Notes: a model not told the origin generated them from the letters alone. A stretch of 64,000 nt of DNA from Oscillospiraceae bacterium (GCA_015063335.1 SVUH01000006.1:1-64000), one strand, 5' to 3'; numbered from the stretch's first letter, positions 10,894-20,021 are shown. A program made the numbers and translations.

Positions 10894-11430
10894 CTACACC
10901 TCGCGTTTGTCTATGTTTGAGTATTCTCTTACTATTCTGTTCCAAGTTCTGATATCGACCTCACCCGTTTCGGGCAAGCCGTTTATTCTTTGGAAATCAC
11001 GAATTGCGTCCGAGGTGGCGGTATCGAACGTTCCGCTCTCGACTACGTCCTCAAAAATATCGTAGGATGCGCGAAGCTCAAGAAGGAGCAGTTGAATTAT
11101 GCGGACGAGGGTGAGCGTGTCTCCAAGTGCTACGGTATAGCCTATGGGCAAGGACGGAAAGAAATAAAGCCCTTGCATCTCTCGCTCATCTCTTGTAGCG
11201 TCCAGATATTCTTTGTAAAGAATATCCCACGTTCGTTTGTCCGCAATACCCGTCGCGTCAAGCCCCATTTGCCTTTGAAAGTCGATAAGAGCCTCCCGTG
11301 TCGCACTCTCAAATATACCGTCTATGGGGATAGTGTTGGCTCGTTCGGGCGAGGCGGCGAGCCGACGCAGGTATTTTTGCAGATTGGTTATTGCCTCGCG
11401 TCTGTTTTGATGTGTGCTTGTGCCGTTCAT
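10894..11430 (-). CDS. Peptidoglycan-binding protein (two PG_binding_1 domains)
   Basis: 178 residues with two PG_binding_1 repeats, each ending in the family pattern (IDGIFESATREALIDFQ ... TGIADKRTWDILY; SGTFDTATSDAIRDFQ ... TGEVDIRTWNRI). Such domains bind cell-wall or cortex glycan. No signal peptide or catalytic domain is visible. The start is ATG 11430 because a perfect AAAGGAGG sits just upstream and overlaps the stop of the preceding gene, so it is co-transcribed with the SpoIID-like gene. It may be exported in complex or act inside the forespore; that is inference. Confidence 0.8.
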   Translation of the reverse strand: MNGTSTHQNRREAITNLQKYLRRLAASPERANTIPIDGIFESATREALIDFQRQMGLDATGIADKRTWDILYKEYLDATRDEREMQGLYFFPSLPIGYTVALGDTLTLVRIIQLLLLELRASYDIFEDVVESGTFDTATSDAIRDFQRINGLPETGEVDIRTWNRIVREYSNIDKREV

Positions 11431-11440
11431 ACAACCTCCT

Positions 11441-12847
11441 TTATGATATTTCGTAGCCGGGAAATTGCCCCTCGGAGAGTCGGGCACCCTTGTAAAGGTC
11501 GCTGTAAAGATTTGTAATGCCGTCCCAAGTAGCGGCGGCAACGGTCCCGTTTACGGGTATGCCGAGAAACGCCTGCAAAGCCTCAACCGATGCCTGTGTC
11601 TGCTCTCCAAAATAACCCGTCGTACCCGTCGCGGGAATTTCCGGAATGATGCTTGCTATAAAGCTTATGTACTCCTGAAGAATACGTACTACCTCGGACT
11701 CGGAACCGAGTCGCAGAGGGATACCGGGGTAGGGTAGAATATTTCCCTCAATGTACTTAAACGGAATAGTTTCGAGAAAGCCGAGATACGTTCGGTAAAG
11801 AACGTCCCACGTGGCAAGGTCTACCGTGCCCGTTACGGGCAGCTCGAAGGTGCGCTGCATGGCTCTTACCGCATCGGCAGTCGCGCTTCCAAATATACCG
11901 TCAACAGATATAGGCGGGATAGTATTATAAAACTGTGCGAGATACGCAAGAAGATACTGTACGTTGGTTACCTCGACTCCCGTGTCTCCCTCGGAGAGCT
12001 CGCGGCTATACTGTTGAGTTACCTCGGAGAGCTTTATGCCCTCGGAGTCAAGCTCGTTAAGACGCTTGACGGCATTGTATATCAGCTGTATGCGATACCA
12101 CGTTGCCGTACCTATCACTCCGTCGGGTGTGAGTGAAAATGTCTCTTGAAATGCCCTTACGGCGTCTTCGGTATCAAAGGAAAAAACACCGTCGGGAATG
12201 GCTATCTTGGGTATTGCGGGGTAGTTATCGGAGATACGGTTAAGTCTTATCTGAATACTTCTTACTTCATCACCCGCGCTTCCGATACGCAAGGGTATCT
12301 CGGGAACGCTCGGCTCGATATTTTCAACGGGCGCATTCGCAACGATGTCAATATCGTTTCCGTAATAGTATTGCAGTATTTCATAGGGAGAAAGCCCTTG
12401 GTTTGCAAGCTGTACAGTACCCCACTGCGAAAGCCCCTGACAGGTTATCTCCGCGCCGTCGCAGTAAGCAGTAAATAGAGGCTCGACAGAGCCTTGCCGA
12501 ACAACGTAGCTTGTAAAAAGCTCGTCAACGAGCTCGCCGATGTTTTCAAAATATTCGCGCCCCGCAACGAATGACTGATCGGTCGAGGTGGAGTTGGTAA
12601 TATCGAAATCGTAGCCGCGAGAGCGGTAAAACTCGGTGTAAATGCGGTTGAGCGCAAACGATGTCTGCGCATAGATATTTGCGCGTATTGCGTTTTCGGG
12701 CCACGTGGGATATATCTCACTCGACGCTACGTTTGCGATATAATCCGCAAACGGAACGGTGACGTTTTCCGCAGGCGCGTCGCGCGGACCGAGGTGCACC
12801 GTTATAAATTCGGGAATACGCGGTGTTCTTGCCTCTCCGTTATTCAA
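11441..12847 (-). CDS. SpoIID/LytB-like protein with three peptidoglycan-binding domains
   Basis: 468 residues. The N-terminal ~150 residues resemble the SpoIID/LytB lytic transglycosylase domain (YIANVASSEIYPTWPENAIR with the Glu at the expected catalytic place, followed by ITCQGLSQWG and ALxxxGxSYxEIL-like sequence). Three PG_binding_1 repeats follow at roughly 185-255, 285-355 and 380-455. TTG 12847 is chosen since GGAGGTGA lies 5 nt upstream; it overlaps the previous stop by 8 nt. No signal peptide is visible, which is odd for a wall enzyme. Genes on both sides run the same way and probably share its transcript. Confidence 0.8.
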   Translation of the reverse strand: MNNGEARTPRIPEFITVHLGPRDAPAENVTVPFADYIANVASSEIYPTWPENAIRANIYAQTSFALNRIYTEFYRSRGYDFDITNSTSTDQSFVAGREYFENIGELVDELFTSYVVRQGSVEPLFTAYCDGAEITCQGLSQWGTVQLANQGLSPYEILQYYYGNDIDIVANAPVENIEPSVPEIPLRIGSAGDEVRSIQIRLNRISDNYPAIPKIAIPDGVFSFDTEDAVRAFQETFSLTPDGVIGTATWYRIQLIYNAVKRLNELDSEGIKLSEVTQQYSRELSEGDTGVEVTNVQYLLAYLAQFYNTIPPISVDGIFGSATADAVRAMQRTFELPVTGTVDLATWDVLYRTYLGFLETIPFKYIEGNILPYPGIPLRLGSESEVVRILQEYISFIASIIPEIPATGTTGYFGEQTQASVEALQAFLGIPVNGTVAAATWDGITNLYSDLYKGARLSEGQFPGYEIS

Positions 12848-13265
12848 CGTAATCACCTCCAATCGGCGCTTCGGTCACGTGCTGTTGAGTATTCTGCGTC
12901 GGATTTTCGGTAAGTGGAAGCAGGATTACGGGCTGAACGGAATTTATACCCGAGAAAATGGGTACGTTATGAAAAAACGCGGGCGAGTAGCCGTCTAGAA
13001 AAACGTCGAGGTTGTAAACGGCATAGGCAGGTACGTCCAAGGACGGCGATTGAGAATTTTCGCGTGGCGGAGCGGCAAGAGGCACGGTAGGTGTAAGACC
13101 GTCGGAGTTTGTGGTAAGGGAGTATATGACGGCGGAATCGTCAACGTCCCCCCCACGTATGTTTACCGCAACACCCTCAAGCGGTATGGCACCCGAAGCC
13201 GTGGAAACCCTTACGGTAAGATAACCCACGGAATCGGTGGCGCCTTGATTTGTGTTTGGAGTCAT
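12840..13265 (-). CDS. Small beta-sandwich (carboxypeptidase-regulatory-like) protein
   Basis: 141 residues. The sequence LTVRVSTASGAIPLEGVAV ... YNLDVFLDGYSPAFFHNVP resembles the CarboxypepD_reg-like/transthyretin-type fold used as an accessory module. N- and C-terminal ends are low-complexity (NTNQGATD; TQNTQQHVT). There is no signal peptide. The ATG has AAGGAAGG 5 nt upstream. It is the first gene of the SpoIID-like cluster and its stop overlaps the next start, so the two products are likely made in a fixed ratio and may interact. Confidence 0.65.
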   Translation of the reverse strand: MTPNTNQGATDSVGYLTVRVSTASGAIPLEGVAVNIRGGDVDDSAVIYSLTTNSDGLTPTVPLAAPPRENSQSPSLDVPAYAVYNLDVFLDGYSPAFFHNVPIFSGINSVQPVILLPLTENPTQNTQQHVTEAPIGGDYVE

Positions 13266-13303
13266 AATAGCCTTCCTTTCTGGAAAATTTTATTTTTGCT
13301 ATA

Positions 13304-13331
13304 TAAATATATGCCCCTTACGCATAAATGT
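13304..13331 (-). promoter_or_regulatory. Possible sporulation (SigK-like) promoter of the SpoIID-like cluster
   Basis: On the minus strand AC (13331-13330), 16 nt, then CATATATTTA resembles the mother-cell SigK pattern (AC, 16-17 nt, CATANNNTA) with one mismatch. No good sigma-A promoter was found upstream of 13265. Weak evidence. Confidence 0.25.
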
Positions 13332-13362
13332 GACCAAAAGGCAAAAAAAGGACATGCGACGG

Positions 13363-13391
13363 TTGACGAACAGAGAGAAAAATGTTATAAT
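13363..13391 (+). promoter_or_regulatory. Promoter for the nuclease-helicase gene
   Basis: TTGACG (13363-13368), 17-nt spacer, TATAAT (13386-13391), 47 nt before the TTG start. Confidence 0.75.
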
Positions 13392-13438
13392 GATGTAGAT
13401 ATTTGTTTTACCCGTTTGAAAAACGGTGGAGGTATGCA

Positions 13439-15853
13439 TTGATCAGATATAACGTATCGACGTGCACAGCCGAGATGTCCGTTTCTACGCTTTGCGAGAT
13501 AGGGGCAAGAAGCGGAAGCATTGACAGACGGCACGGTTCAGGTAAATTGAATATGCATATAGGCTCGGAGATACACAGGCGGCTTCAGAGTGAGGCGGGA
13601 GCTTTTTATGAGGCAGAGGTGGCACTTTGTAACACAACACTCTTTGGCGGAATGTACTATACCGTAAGCGGCAGAGCCGACGGTATTATCAAGAGCTCTG
13701 ACGGAGCGGTCGTTGACGAGATAAAGACCGTTCACGGCTACGAGTTTTTTATGCCGCCGAGCACGTCGCACCTCGCGCAGCTTAAATGCTACGCTTATTT
13801 TCTGTCGGTGCGTGACTCTCTCGACTCCGTTCGCGCAAGGCTTACCTACTTTAACACGGATAATGAGAAAATAAAGTATTTTGAATTTGCGTTCAGTGCG
13901 TCTGAGCTCAAAGACTTTTATTTTGGACTCCTTTCGGAGGTGTCCTTCTTCGCAGAGCTTGAGGCTAAAAGAACGCTTGACGTGCTTCCTACCGCCGCGA
14001 ATGCAGTATTCCCATACGGAGAACTTCGCGAGGGGCAGGAGATGATGATAAGAGAGTGCTACGGAGCGATAAAGCGCGGTCAGCGCCTTTTCGTCGAAGC
14101 ACCGACCGGAACGGGGAAAACCATATCATCGCTTTTTCCGGCGGTCCGCTCTTTGGGCGCGGGCTTTGCCGATAAGGTGTTCTACCTTACGGCAAAGGCA
14201 AGCACGCGCCGCGAGGCGTATTATGCCGCCTCAAAGCTTTTTTTGTCGGGTACGCCCATACGCGCGGTGGTGCTTACCGCCAAGGAAAGCCTGTGCCGTT
14301 GCTCGGCTCGCGCGTTAAATCCCTCAAAGAAAAATACGTGTAACCCCGACGAGTGCCCGTATGCGGCAGGATATTACGACAGAGTAAACGGAGCTCTGCG
14401 CGATCTTTTGTCCTCGTCAAACGGCTACCCAATAAAAACGGTGCTCGCGGCAGCAGAGAAGCACGGAGTTTGTCCTTATGAGCTCTCTCTTGATCTTTCG
14501 GAGTACTGCGACGTAATAATTTGTGATTATAACCACGTTTTTGATCCCGCTGTGTATCTGCGCAGATATTTTTCGGATACGGGCAGGAGAGAAAAATACG
14601 TTTTTCTTGTGGACGAGGCACACAACCTTGCGGACAGAGCGAGAGATATGTACTCCGCAACGCTTCGCCGCTCGAATATTGAAGCGCTTATTTCTCCCGA
14701 GAATGACGGAGATCTCGGCGGTGCGCTTGAGAGCCTTTGGCGCGCAATGACGGATCTGAAGAAGCTTTGCCGCGACTCGCTCGTAAAGGATGCGGATGGC
14801 AACGAAAGAGGCTTTTTTATAAGTCGCTCCCCCCTTACGTCCTTTATTGGCTCGATCGAGGTGTTCAGAAAGAAATGTGAGAGCTGGCTACGAAAAAACG
14901 AAGCGCATGCGCTTTACGACGAGGTCTATACACTCGTATCGGATATAAGAAAATTTGAGTGTGTGAACGAATATTTTGACAAGGGCTTTCTTTCTTACGT
15001 AGAAATTTGCGGCGGTGATATAGCGATAAAGACGTATTGCCTTGATCCGTCTGCTGTCATGAACACGCTTTTGGAGAGAGGCGTCGCATCCGTTATGTTT
15101 TCGGCAACCTTGACGCCCGCAGAATATTTCTGCGACGTGCTTGGCAGGAGTGAAAAGAACGTAAGCATAACGCTGCCATCGCCGTTTGACGGTGAAAATC
15201 TGTGCGTTGCGGTCGCTGACTACGTAAGCACAAGATACGAGGACAGAGCATCGAACGTGATGAAATACGTGTCGGCAATTGCAGCGACTGTAAGTGCAAA
15301 AGCAGGAAACTACGTTGCCTATTTTCCGTCCTACGACTGCATGGAAAAGGTCTACGGAGCCTTTTGCAGAAAATATCCCCATGTAAGCACGGTGGTGCAG
15401 AAGAAAAATATGTCGCACTCCGACCGAGAAAGCTTTCTCGGAAGCTTTAAAGAGGGAGAGGGACGCTTGCACGTAGGCTTTTGCGTGCTTGGCGGCGTGT
15501 TCAGCGAGGGAGTTGACCTTCCGGGTAGCCGTCTGATAGGCGCTATTATTATCGGTATCGGTCTTCCCGGACTTTCTAACGAGCGAAATATAATTAAGGA
15601 GTATTTTGACGAGGACGAGGGCAGGGGATACGACTACGCATATACTTATCCCGGAATGAACAACGTGCTTCAGGCAGCAGGCAGAGTTATCCGCACAGAG
15701 AGAGATGCGGGGGTTGTTGTCCTGGTTGACGACAGATATGCAACTCCAAAGTACAGACAATTGTTCCCACAGCATTGGAAAAACGTCCAATATGCAGGAA
15801 ATGCTGCGTCACTTGCAGAAATATCGCGCCGTTTTTGGTACGATAGGGGTTAA
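13439..15853 (+). CDS. PD-(D/E)XK nuclease fused to an XPD/DinG-type helicase
   Basis: 804 residues. N-terminal ~190 residues look like a Cas4/RecB-type nuclease (IGSEIHRRLQ; RADGII then DEIKT giving the D ... ExK site near residues 82-97). The rest is a superfamily 2 DNA helicase: Walker A APTGTGKT near 221-228, four cysteines of an Fe-S cluster from about 285 (CRCS ... CNPDEC), DEAH near 391, and C-terminal motifs SEGVDLPG and QAAGRVIRT. These 5'-3' helicases act in repair and structured-DNA removal. The start is TTG 13439 with GGAGG 6 nt upstream; the nearby ATG 13434 is out of frame. Confidence 0.88.
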   Translation: MIRYNVSTCTAEMSVSTLCEIGARSGSIDRRHGSGKLNMHIGSEIHRRLQSEAGAFYEAEVALCNTTLFGGMYYTVSGRADGIIKSSDGAVVDEIKTVHGYEFFMPPSTSHLAQLKCYAYFLSVRDSLDSVRARLTYFNTDNEKIKYFEFAFSASELKDFYFGLLSEVSFFAELEAKRTLDVLPTAANAVFPYGELREGQEMMIRECYGAIKRGQRLFVEAPTGTGKTISSLFPAVRSLGAGFADKVFYLTAKASTRREAYYAASKLFLSGTPIRAVVLTAKESLCRCSARALNPSKKNTCNPDECPYAAGYYDRVNGALRDLLSSSNGYPIKTVLAAAEKHGVCPYELSLDLSEYCDVIICDYNHVFDPAVYLRRYFSDTGRREKYVFLVDEAHNLADRARDMYSATLRRSNIEALISPENDGDLGGALESLWRAMTDLKKLCRDSLVKDADGNERGFFISRSPLTSFIGSIEVFRKKCESWLRKNEAHALYDEVYTLVSDIRKFECVNEYFDKGFLSYVEICGGDIAIKTYCLDPSAVMNTLLERGVASVMFSATLTPAEYFCDVLGRSEKNVSITLPSPFDGENLCVAVADYVSTRYEDRASNVMKYVSAIAATVSAKAGNYVAYFPSYDCMEKVYGAFCRKYPHVSTVVQKKNMSHSDRESFLGSFKEGEGRLHVGFCVLGGVFSEGVDLPGSRLIGAIIIGIGLPGLSNERNIIKEYFDEDEGRGYDYAYTYPGMNNVLQAAGRVIRTERDAGVVVLVDDRYATPKYRQLFPQHWKNVQYAGNAASLAEISRRFWYDRG

Positions 15854-15897
15854 ATATGAATTATTTGTTAAAAAAATGCACAAAGCAGAAATAATTC

Positions 15898-15926
15898 TTG
15901 CTTTTTTGAAAATATTGTGTTATAAT
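15898..15926 (+). promoter_or_regulatory. Promoter for the aminotransferase gene
   Basis: TTGCTT (15898-15903), 17-nt spacer, TATAAT (15921-15926). Confidence 0.65.
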
Positions 15927-15965
15927 GTAGCGGTATGAAAAAATGAGAATTATTTGGAGGGTAAA

Positions 15966-17249
15966 ATGACTTACGAAATGATGTCTGCCGAGGCGCTTAA
16001 GAGCGAGCAGGCAAAGCTTTTGGTGGAATATGAGGATATAAAGGCTCGCGGACTCAGCCTTGACTTGTCGCGTGGCAAGCCTTCGAGAGCACAGCTTGAT
16101 CTCGTGACGGATATGCTTACCGTTCTTTCTAAGGACGAGGATTGCTTTGCAGAAAACGGATTTGATTGCCGTAACTACGGAGTTCTCGACGGTATCCCCG
16201 AGGCTAAAAGACTTTTTTCCGAGCTTTTGAATATACCCGAAAAGAATATAATAGTATGCGGAAACTCATCGCTTAATATTATGTATGATACCATGGCTCG
16301 CGCAATGCTTTACGGCGTTGTAGGGAGTGAGAAGCCTTGGGGCGCAGAGAAGGCAAAATTCCTTTGTCCCGTTCCCGGATACGACAGACATTTCTCCATC
16401 TGTGAGTCGCTCGGTATCGAGATGATCAACGTAAATATGACTCCCACCGGCCCCGATATGGACGAGGTCGAGCGCCTTGTTGCGTACGACGCTTCTATTA
16501 AGGGAATCTGGTGCTGCCCCAAGTACTCTAATCCCGACGGATATACCTACTCCGATGAAACCGTGGCTCGCCTTGGTGCTATGAAGACTGCGGCGAAGGA
16601 TTTCAGAATTTTCTGGGATAACGCATACGCTATCCACGAGCTTCACAGCGAGGGCGGTGACGTTCTTGCTGACATTTTTGAGGCTTGCAAGAACGGTGGC
16701 AACGAGGACAGAGTATTCTACTTTGCATCTACTTCTAAGATCTCCTATCCCGGTGCGGGAGTTGCGATCTTCGCGGCATCTGACTGCAACCTTGCGCAGA
16801 TCAAGCCTATAATGGCAGTTCAGACCATAGGTCACGACAAGCTCAATCAGCTCCGTCACGTTAAATATTTTGGAAACGCAGAGAATGTTATCGCACACAT
16901 GCAGAAGCTTGCTGACATTCTCCGTCCCAAGTTTGAGATAGTAGAGAAAACTCTTACTGATGCTCTTGAGGGCACGGGCGCGGCTCATTGGACTCACCCT
17001 AAGGGCGGATATTTCGTCAGCCTTTACGTTATGAACGGTTGCGCAAAGAGAACCTACGCGCTTTGCCGCGAGGCAGGTATTACGCTTACGAACGTAGGCG
17101 CTACCTATCCTTACGGACGCGACGATGCAGACAGCAACATAAGAATTGCGCCTTCCTTCCCGACAAACGCTGACCTTGAGGCGGCAATGCAGGTTTTGAC
17201 GCTTTGCGTAAAGCTTGCTGTCCTTGAAAAGCTTCTTGCAGAAAAGTAA
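15966..17249 (+). CDS. PLP-dependent aspartate-type aminotransferase (class Ic)
   Basis: 427 residues. Fold-type I aminotransferase of the group related to Corynebacterium AspT (Pfam Asp_aminotransf, also called MocR-like aminotransferase but without a DNA-binding domain). Visible: [12 protein letters not shown] near the N-terminus, YGVLDG, the PLP-binding region NPDGYTYS and [11 protein letters not shown], the Schiff-base lysine about K257 in [11 protein letters not shown], and a C-terminal Arg in NIRIAPSFP. It probably transfers amino groups between aspartate or a similar amino acid and 2-oxoglutarate. The start ATG 15966 follows GGAGGG. It is monocistronic, ending at a terminator. Confidence 0.9.
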   Translation: MTYEMMSAEALKSEQAKLLVEYEDIKARGLSLDLSRGKPSRAQLDLVTDMLTVLSKDEDCFAENGFDCRNYGVLDGIPEAKRLFSELLNIPEKNIIVCGNSSLNIMYDTMARAMLYGVVGSEKPWGAEKAKFLCPVPGYDRHFSICESLGIEMINVNMTPTGPDMDEVERLVAYDASIKGIWCCPKYSNPDGYTYSDETVARLGAMKTAAKDFRIFWDNAYAIHELHSEGGDVLADIFEACKNGGNEDRVFYFASTSKISYPGAGVAIFAASDCNLAQIKPIMAVQTIGHDKLNQLRHVKYFGNAENVIAHMQKLADILRPKFEIVEKTLTDALEGTGAAHWTHPKGGYFVSLYVMNGCAKRTYALCREAGITLTNVGATYPYGRDDADSNIRIAPSFPTNADLEAAMQVLTLCVKLAVLEKLLAEK

Positions 17250-17260
17250 TTAAGTAAAAA

Positions 17261-17303
17261 ACAGAACGGCGAAGCCCATATAGCTTCATCGTTCTGTTTT
17301 GTT
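17261..17303 (+). terminator. Terminator after aminotransferase gene
   Basis: ACAGAACGGCGAAGC pairs with GCTTCATCGTTCTGT, followed by TTTTGTT. Confidence 0.8.
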
Positions 17304-17326
17304 ATTGAAAATATTAGGAGAAAAAC

Positions 17327-17965
17327 TTGAAATACGATTATCTGATATGGGATTTTAACGGCACGCTTCTTGATGACGTGCAAACGGGAATAGAATCGGT
17401 GAATACTCTGCTTGCGGAGCGGGGAATACCCACCGTAGAGAGCGTAGAAAGATACCGAGAGGTCTTTCGCTTTCCGATAATCGAATATTACCGCGCGCTT
17501 GGCTTTGATTTTGATAAAGAATCCTACGAGGAGCTTGCGCCGAAATGGGTAGAGCTTTATCTCGAAAACGTAAAAAAGGCAGCTCTTTACGAGGACGTCC
17601 AAAAAACGCTTGAGTACGTACGAAAGAGCGGCGTTAAGCAGACGGTGCTTTCCGCTACCGAAGAGACGATGCTGCGCGGACAGATACGCGAGCTTGGTAT
17701 AGAGAACTACTTTGAGGAGATATTGGGGCTTGACAATATACACGCCGGCTCAAAGCTTTCTCTCGCGAGAGCGTGGAGAGAGAGTCACCCCGACGCAAGA
17801 GCGCTCTTTATTGGTGATACCGACCACGACGTACAGACGGCGGAAACACTCGGCGCGGACTGTATACTTGTTGCTCGCGGACACCAAGGCAAGGCTTATC
17901 TTGAGACTTTGGGCGTCAGAGTCGCGGACAGACTTGATAAAGTCGTCGAATTAATTAAGGAATAA
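17327..17965 (+). CDS. HAD-superfamily hydrolase (phosphoglycolate-phosphatase-like)
   Basis: 212 residues. Motif I is WDFNGTLLDD with nucleophile D9, motif III lies around AGSKLS, and motif IV is FIGDTDHD. A C1-type helical cap sits between residues 18 and 80. The usual second Asp of motif I (DxD) is Asn here (D-F-N); this variant exists in some HAD groups but would weaken normal acid-base catalysis. The start is TTG 17327 with AGGAG 6 nt upstream. The substrate is unknown. Confidence 0.82.
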   Translation: MKYDYLIWDFNGTLLDDVQTGIESVNTLLAERGIPTVESVERYREVFRFPIIEYYRALGFDFDKESYEELAPKWVELYLENVKKAALYEDVQKTLEYVRKSGVKQTVLSATEETMLRGQIRELGIENYFEEILGLDNIHAGSKLSLARAWRESHPDARALFIGDTDHDVQTAETLGADCILVARGHQGKAYLETLGVRVADRLDKVVELIKE

Positions 17966-17977
17966 TTCCCGCGGGTC

Positions 17978-18006
17978 TTGACATTACTCGAAATTTGTTA
18001 TATAAT
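17978..18006 (+). promoter_or_regulatory. Consensus promoter of the hexuronate genes
   Basis: TTGACA (17978-17983), exactly 17 nt, TATAAT (18001-18006). Both hexamers are perfect, so expression should be strong unless repressed. Confidence 0.85.
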
Positions 18007-18010
18007 TACG

Positions 18011-18035
18011 TTGTCTTGATATTTAGAATAGACAA
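18011..18035 (+). promoter_or_regulatory. Possible operator downstream of the uxuA promoter
   Basis: An inverted repeat, TTGTCT at 18011-18016 and AGACAA at 18030-18035, covers the predicted transcription start. GntR-family repressors of hexuronate genes use TTGT/ACAA-type dyads, so a repressor site is plausible. No regulator gene is adjacent. Confidence 0.4.
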
Positions 18036-18055
18036 TAAATGCAAGGAGAACTCAT

Positions 18056-19144
18056 ATGCCAATGAAAATGACATTTAGATGGTACGGAGAGGGAAACGAC
18101 CGTATCAAGCTGTCGGACATCAAGCAGATCCCCGGTGTCGACGGCATAGTCTGGGCGCTTCACCATAAGATGCCCGGAGAGGTTTGGGAGGTCGAGGAGA
18201 TCGCCGAGGTCAAGCGTCAGCTTGACGAGTACGGCTTCAACATGGATGTCGTTGAGTCCGTAAACGTTCACGACGACATAAAGATCGGTCTGCCTACTCG
18301 CGATATGTACATCGAGAACTACAAGACGACCATCAGAAACCTTTCGAAGTTCGGCGTTAAGGTTATTTGCTATAACTTTATGCCCATATTCGACTGGACA
18401 CGTTCAAATCTGTTCCACCCCGTAGGCGACGGCTCGACCGCTCTTTTCTACGAAAAGGGAATGATCCAGGACGACTACAACGCTATGGCGAAGTATATTC
18501 TTGATTTCACGGAGAAATATAACATGTCGTTCCCGGGCTGGGAGCCTGAGCGTATGGCAAAGCTTGACGAGCTTTTCAAGGCTTACGAGGGAGTAGACCA
18601 CGAAAAGCTTTGGGGAAATCTCAAGTATTTCCTTGAGGCTATAATGCCCACCTGTCGCGAGTGCGACATCAAGATGGCAATACACATGGACGATCCGCCA
18701 TGGGATATTTTCGGTCTGCCCAGATTACTTGTAAACGAGGAAAACATAGACCGCTTCCTTAAGATGGTTGACGATGAGTATAACTGCCTTACACTTTGCT
18801 CCGGAAGCCTTAATGCAGATCCGAACAATAATGTAGCTGATATTGTGCGTAAGCATTGCGACAGAATTGCTTTTGCGCATATAAGAAACGTAAAGCACTT
18901 CCCGAACGGTGACTTCTCCGAGGCAAGCCACAGAGATTGCGACGGTGATACGGGTATTCTTGAGATACTCAAGGCATATCACGACGGCGGCTATGAGGGC
19001 TATATACGCCCCGACCACGGCAGACACCTCTGGAACGAGGGCCCCGGCAGCGTGCGCCCCGGTTACGGACTTTATGACCGCGCGCTCGGCATAATGTACA
19101 TGCTCGGCGTATGGGATTACCTTGAAAAGTTTGATAAGAAATAA
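18056..19144 (+). CDS. uxuA: D-mannonate dehydratase
   Basis: 362 residues, normal UxuA length. Converts D-mannonate to 2-keto-3-deoxygluconate in the glucuronate pathway, using a Mn2+/Fe2+ TIM-barrel site. Recognised from the N-terminal MKMTFRWYGEGNDRI, the IAFAHIRNVKHF segment and IRPDHGRHLWNE near the C-terminus, which holds metal- and substrate-binding His and Asp. AAGGAG lies before the ATG. An SDR-type mannonate oxidoreductase follows after 11 nt, so the pair covers fructuronate to KDG. Uronate isomerase and KDG kinase/aldolase are not in the window. Confidence 0.96.
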   Translation: MPMKMTFRWYGEGNDRIKLSDIKQIPGVDGIVWALHHKMPGEVWEVEEIAEVKRQLDEYGFNMDVVESVNVHDDIKIGLPTRDMYIENYKTTIRNLSKFGVKVICYNFMPIFDWTRSNLFHPVGDGSTALFYEKGMIQDDYNAMAKYILDFTEKYNMSFPGWEPERMAKLDELFKAYEGVDHEKLWGNLKYFLEAIMPTCRECDIKMAIHMDDPPWDIFGLPRLLVNEENIDRFLKMVDDEYNCLTLCSGSLNADPNNNVADIVRKHCDRIAFAHIRNVKHFPNGDFSEASHRDCDGDTGILEILKAYHDGGYEGYIRPDHGRHLWNEGPGSVRPGYGLYDRALGIMYMLGVWDYLEKFDKK

Positions 19145-19155
19145 GGAGAAATAAA

Positions 19156-20001
19156 ATGACACAGCTTCCTATAAATATAGATTACAGCGGCAAGGTAGTT
19201 GTCGTAACGGGTGCGGGCGGACTTATCTGCGGTGCTATGGCAAGAGCGTTCGCACAGTCGGGCGCAAAGGTTGCGGCTCTTGACCTCAATGAAGAGGCAG
19301 TCAAGAAGCTCGCTGACGAGCTTAAGGCAGAGGGCTATATTTGTGAGGGATACAAGGCAAACGTGCTTGACCCCGAGGCACTTGAGGAGGTTCACAAGGC
19401 AGTTCTTAAAGACCTTGGCGCTTGCGATATTCTCGTAAACGGCGCGGGAGGAAACAACCCCAGAGCAACTACGGATAACGAATATCAGCACGAGGCAAAG
19501 GAGGGCGGAAAATCCTTCTTCGATCTTCAGGCTGACGGTGTTGACTTTGTGTTCAAGCTCAACTTCCAGGGCACACTTCTCCCCACCCAGGCATTTGCAA
19601 AGGACATGGTTGAAAAGAAGGCAGGCTGCATTCTCAACGTATCATCCATGAATGCATACACACCTCTTACGAAGATCCCTGCATACTCTGCGGCAAAGGC
19701 GGGTATTTCCAACTTTACGCAGTGGCTTGCAACTCACTTCGCAGGCACGGGAATCCGTTGCAACGCGATCGCTCCCGGCTTCCTCGTTTCGGCTCAGAAC
19801 TATAAGCTTCTCTTTAACGAGGACGGAACGCCTACCGCAAGAAGCGCAAAGATCCTTAACGGAACGCCTATGGGCAGATACGTTGACGCATCCGAGCTTC
19901 TCGGCGGAACGCTGTTCCTTTGCGACGATAAGTCGGCTTCCGCTATCACGGGCGTTGTTCTTCCCATTGACTGCGGATTCTCTGCATATTCGGGCGTTTG
20001 A
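19156..20001 (+). CDS. uxuB: SDR-type D-mannonate oxidoreductase (fructuronate reductase)
   Basis: 281 residues. Classical short-chain dehydrogenase with the cofactor loop TGAGGLICGAMARAF (about 15-30), NGAGGNNP, catalytic Ser in NVSSMNAY and the YxxxK pair in YSAAKAG. Placement directly after uxuA and resemblance to the SDR form of UxuB in Bacillus (YjmF) support reduction of D-fructuronate to D-mannonate with NADH. The long insert after NGAGG (about residues 100-125) is typical of this subgroup. SD AGGAG precedes the ATG. Other sugar-acid SDRs cannot be excluded from sequence alone. Confidence 0.85.
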   Translation: MTQLPINIDYSGKVVVVTGAGGLICGAMARAFAQSGAKVAALDLNEEAVKKLADELKAEGYICEGYKANVLDPEALEEVHKAVLKDLGACDILVNGAGGNNPRATTDNEYQHEAKEGGKSFFDLQADGVDFVFKLNFQGTLLPTQAFAKDMVEKKAGCILNVSSMNAYTPLTKIPAYSAAKAGISNFTQWLATHFAGTGIRCNAIAPGFLVSAQNYKLLFNEDGTPTARSAKILNGTPMGRYVDASELLGGTLFLCDDKSASAITGVVLPIDCGFSAYSGV

Positions 20002-20021
20002 TTTGATTAAACAAAAAACAT

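Noticed and set aside
14888..15790. 300-codon minus-strand frame opposite the helicase
   Set aside because: The helicase motifs on the plus strand are unmistakable; the opposite frame has no recognisable protein features.
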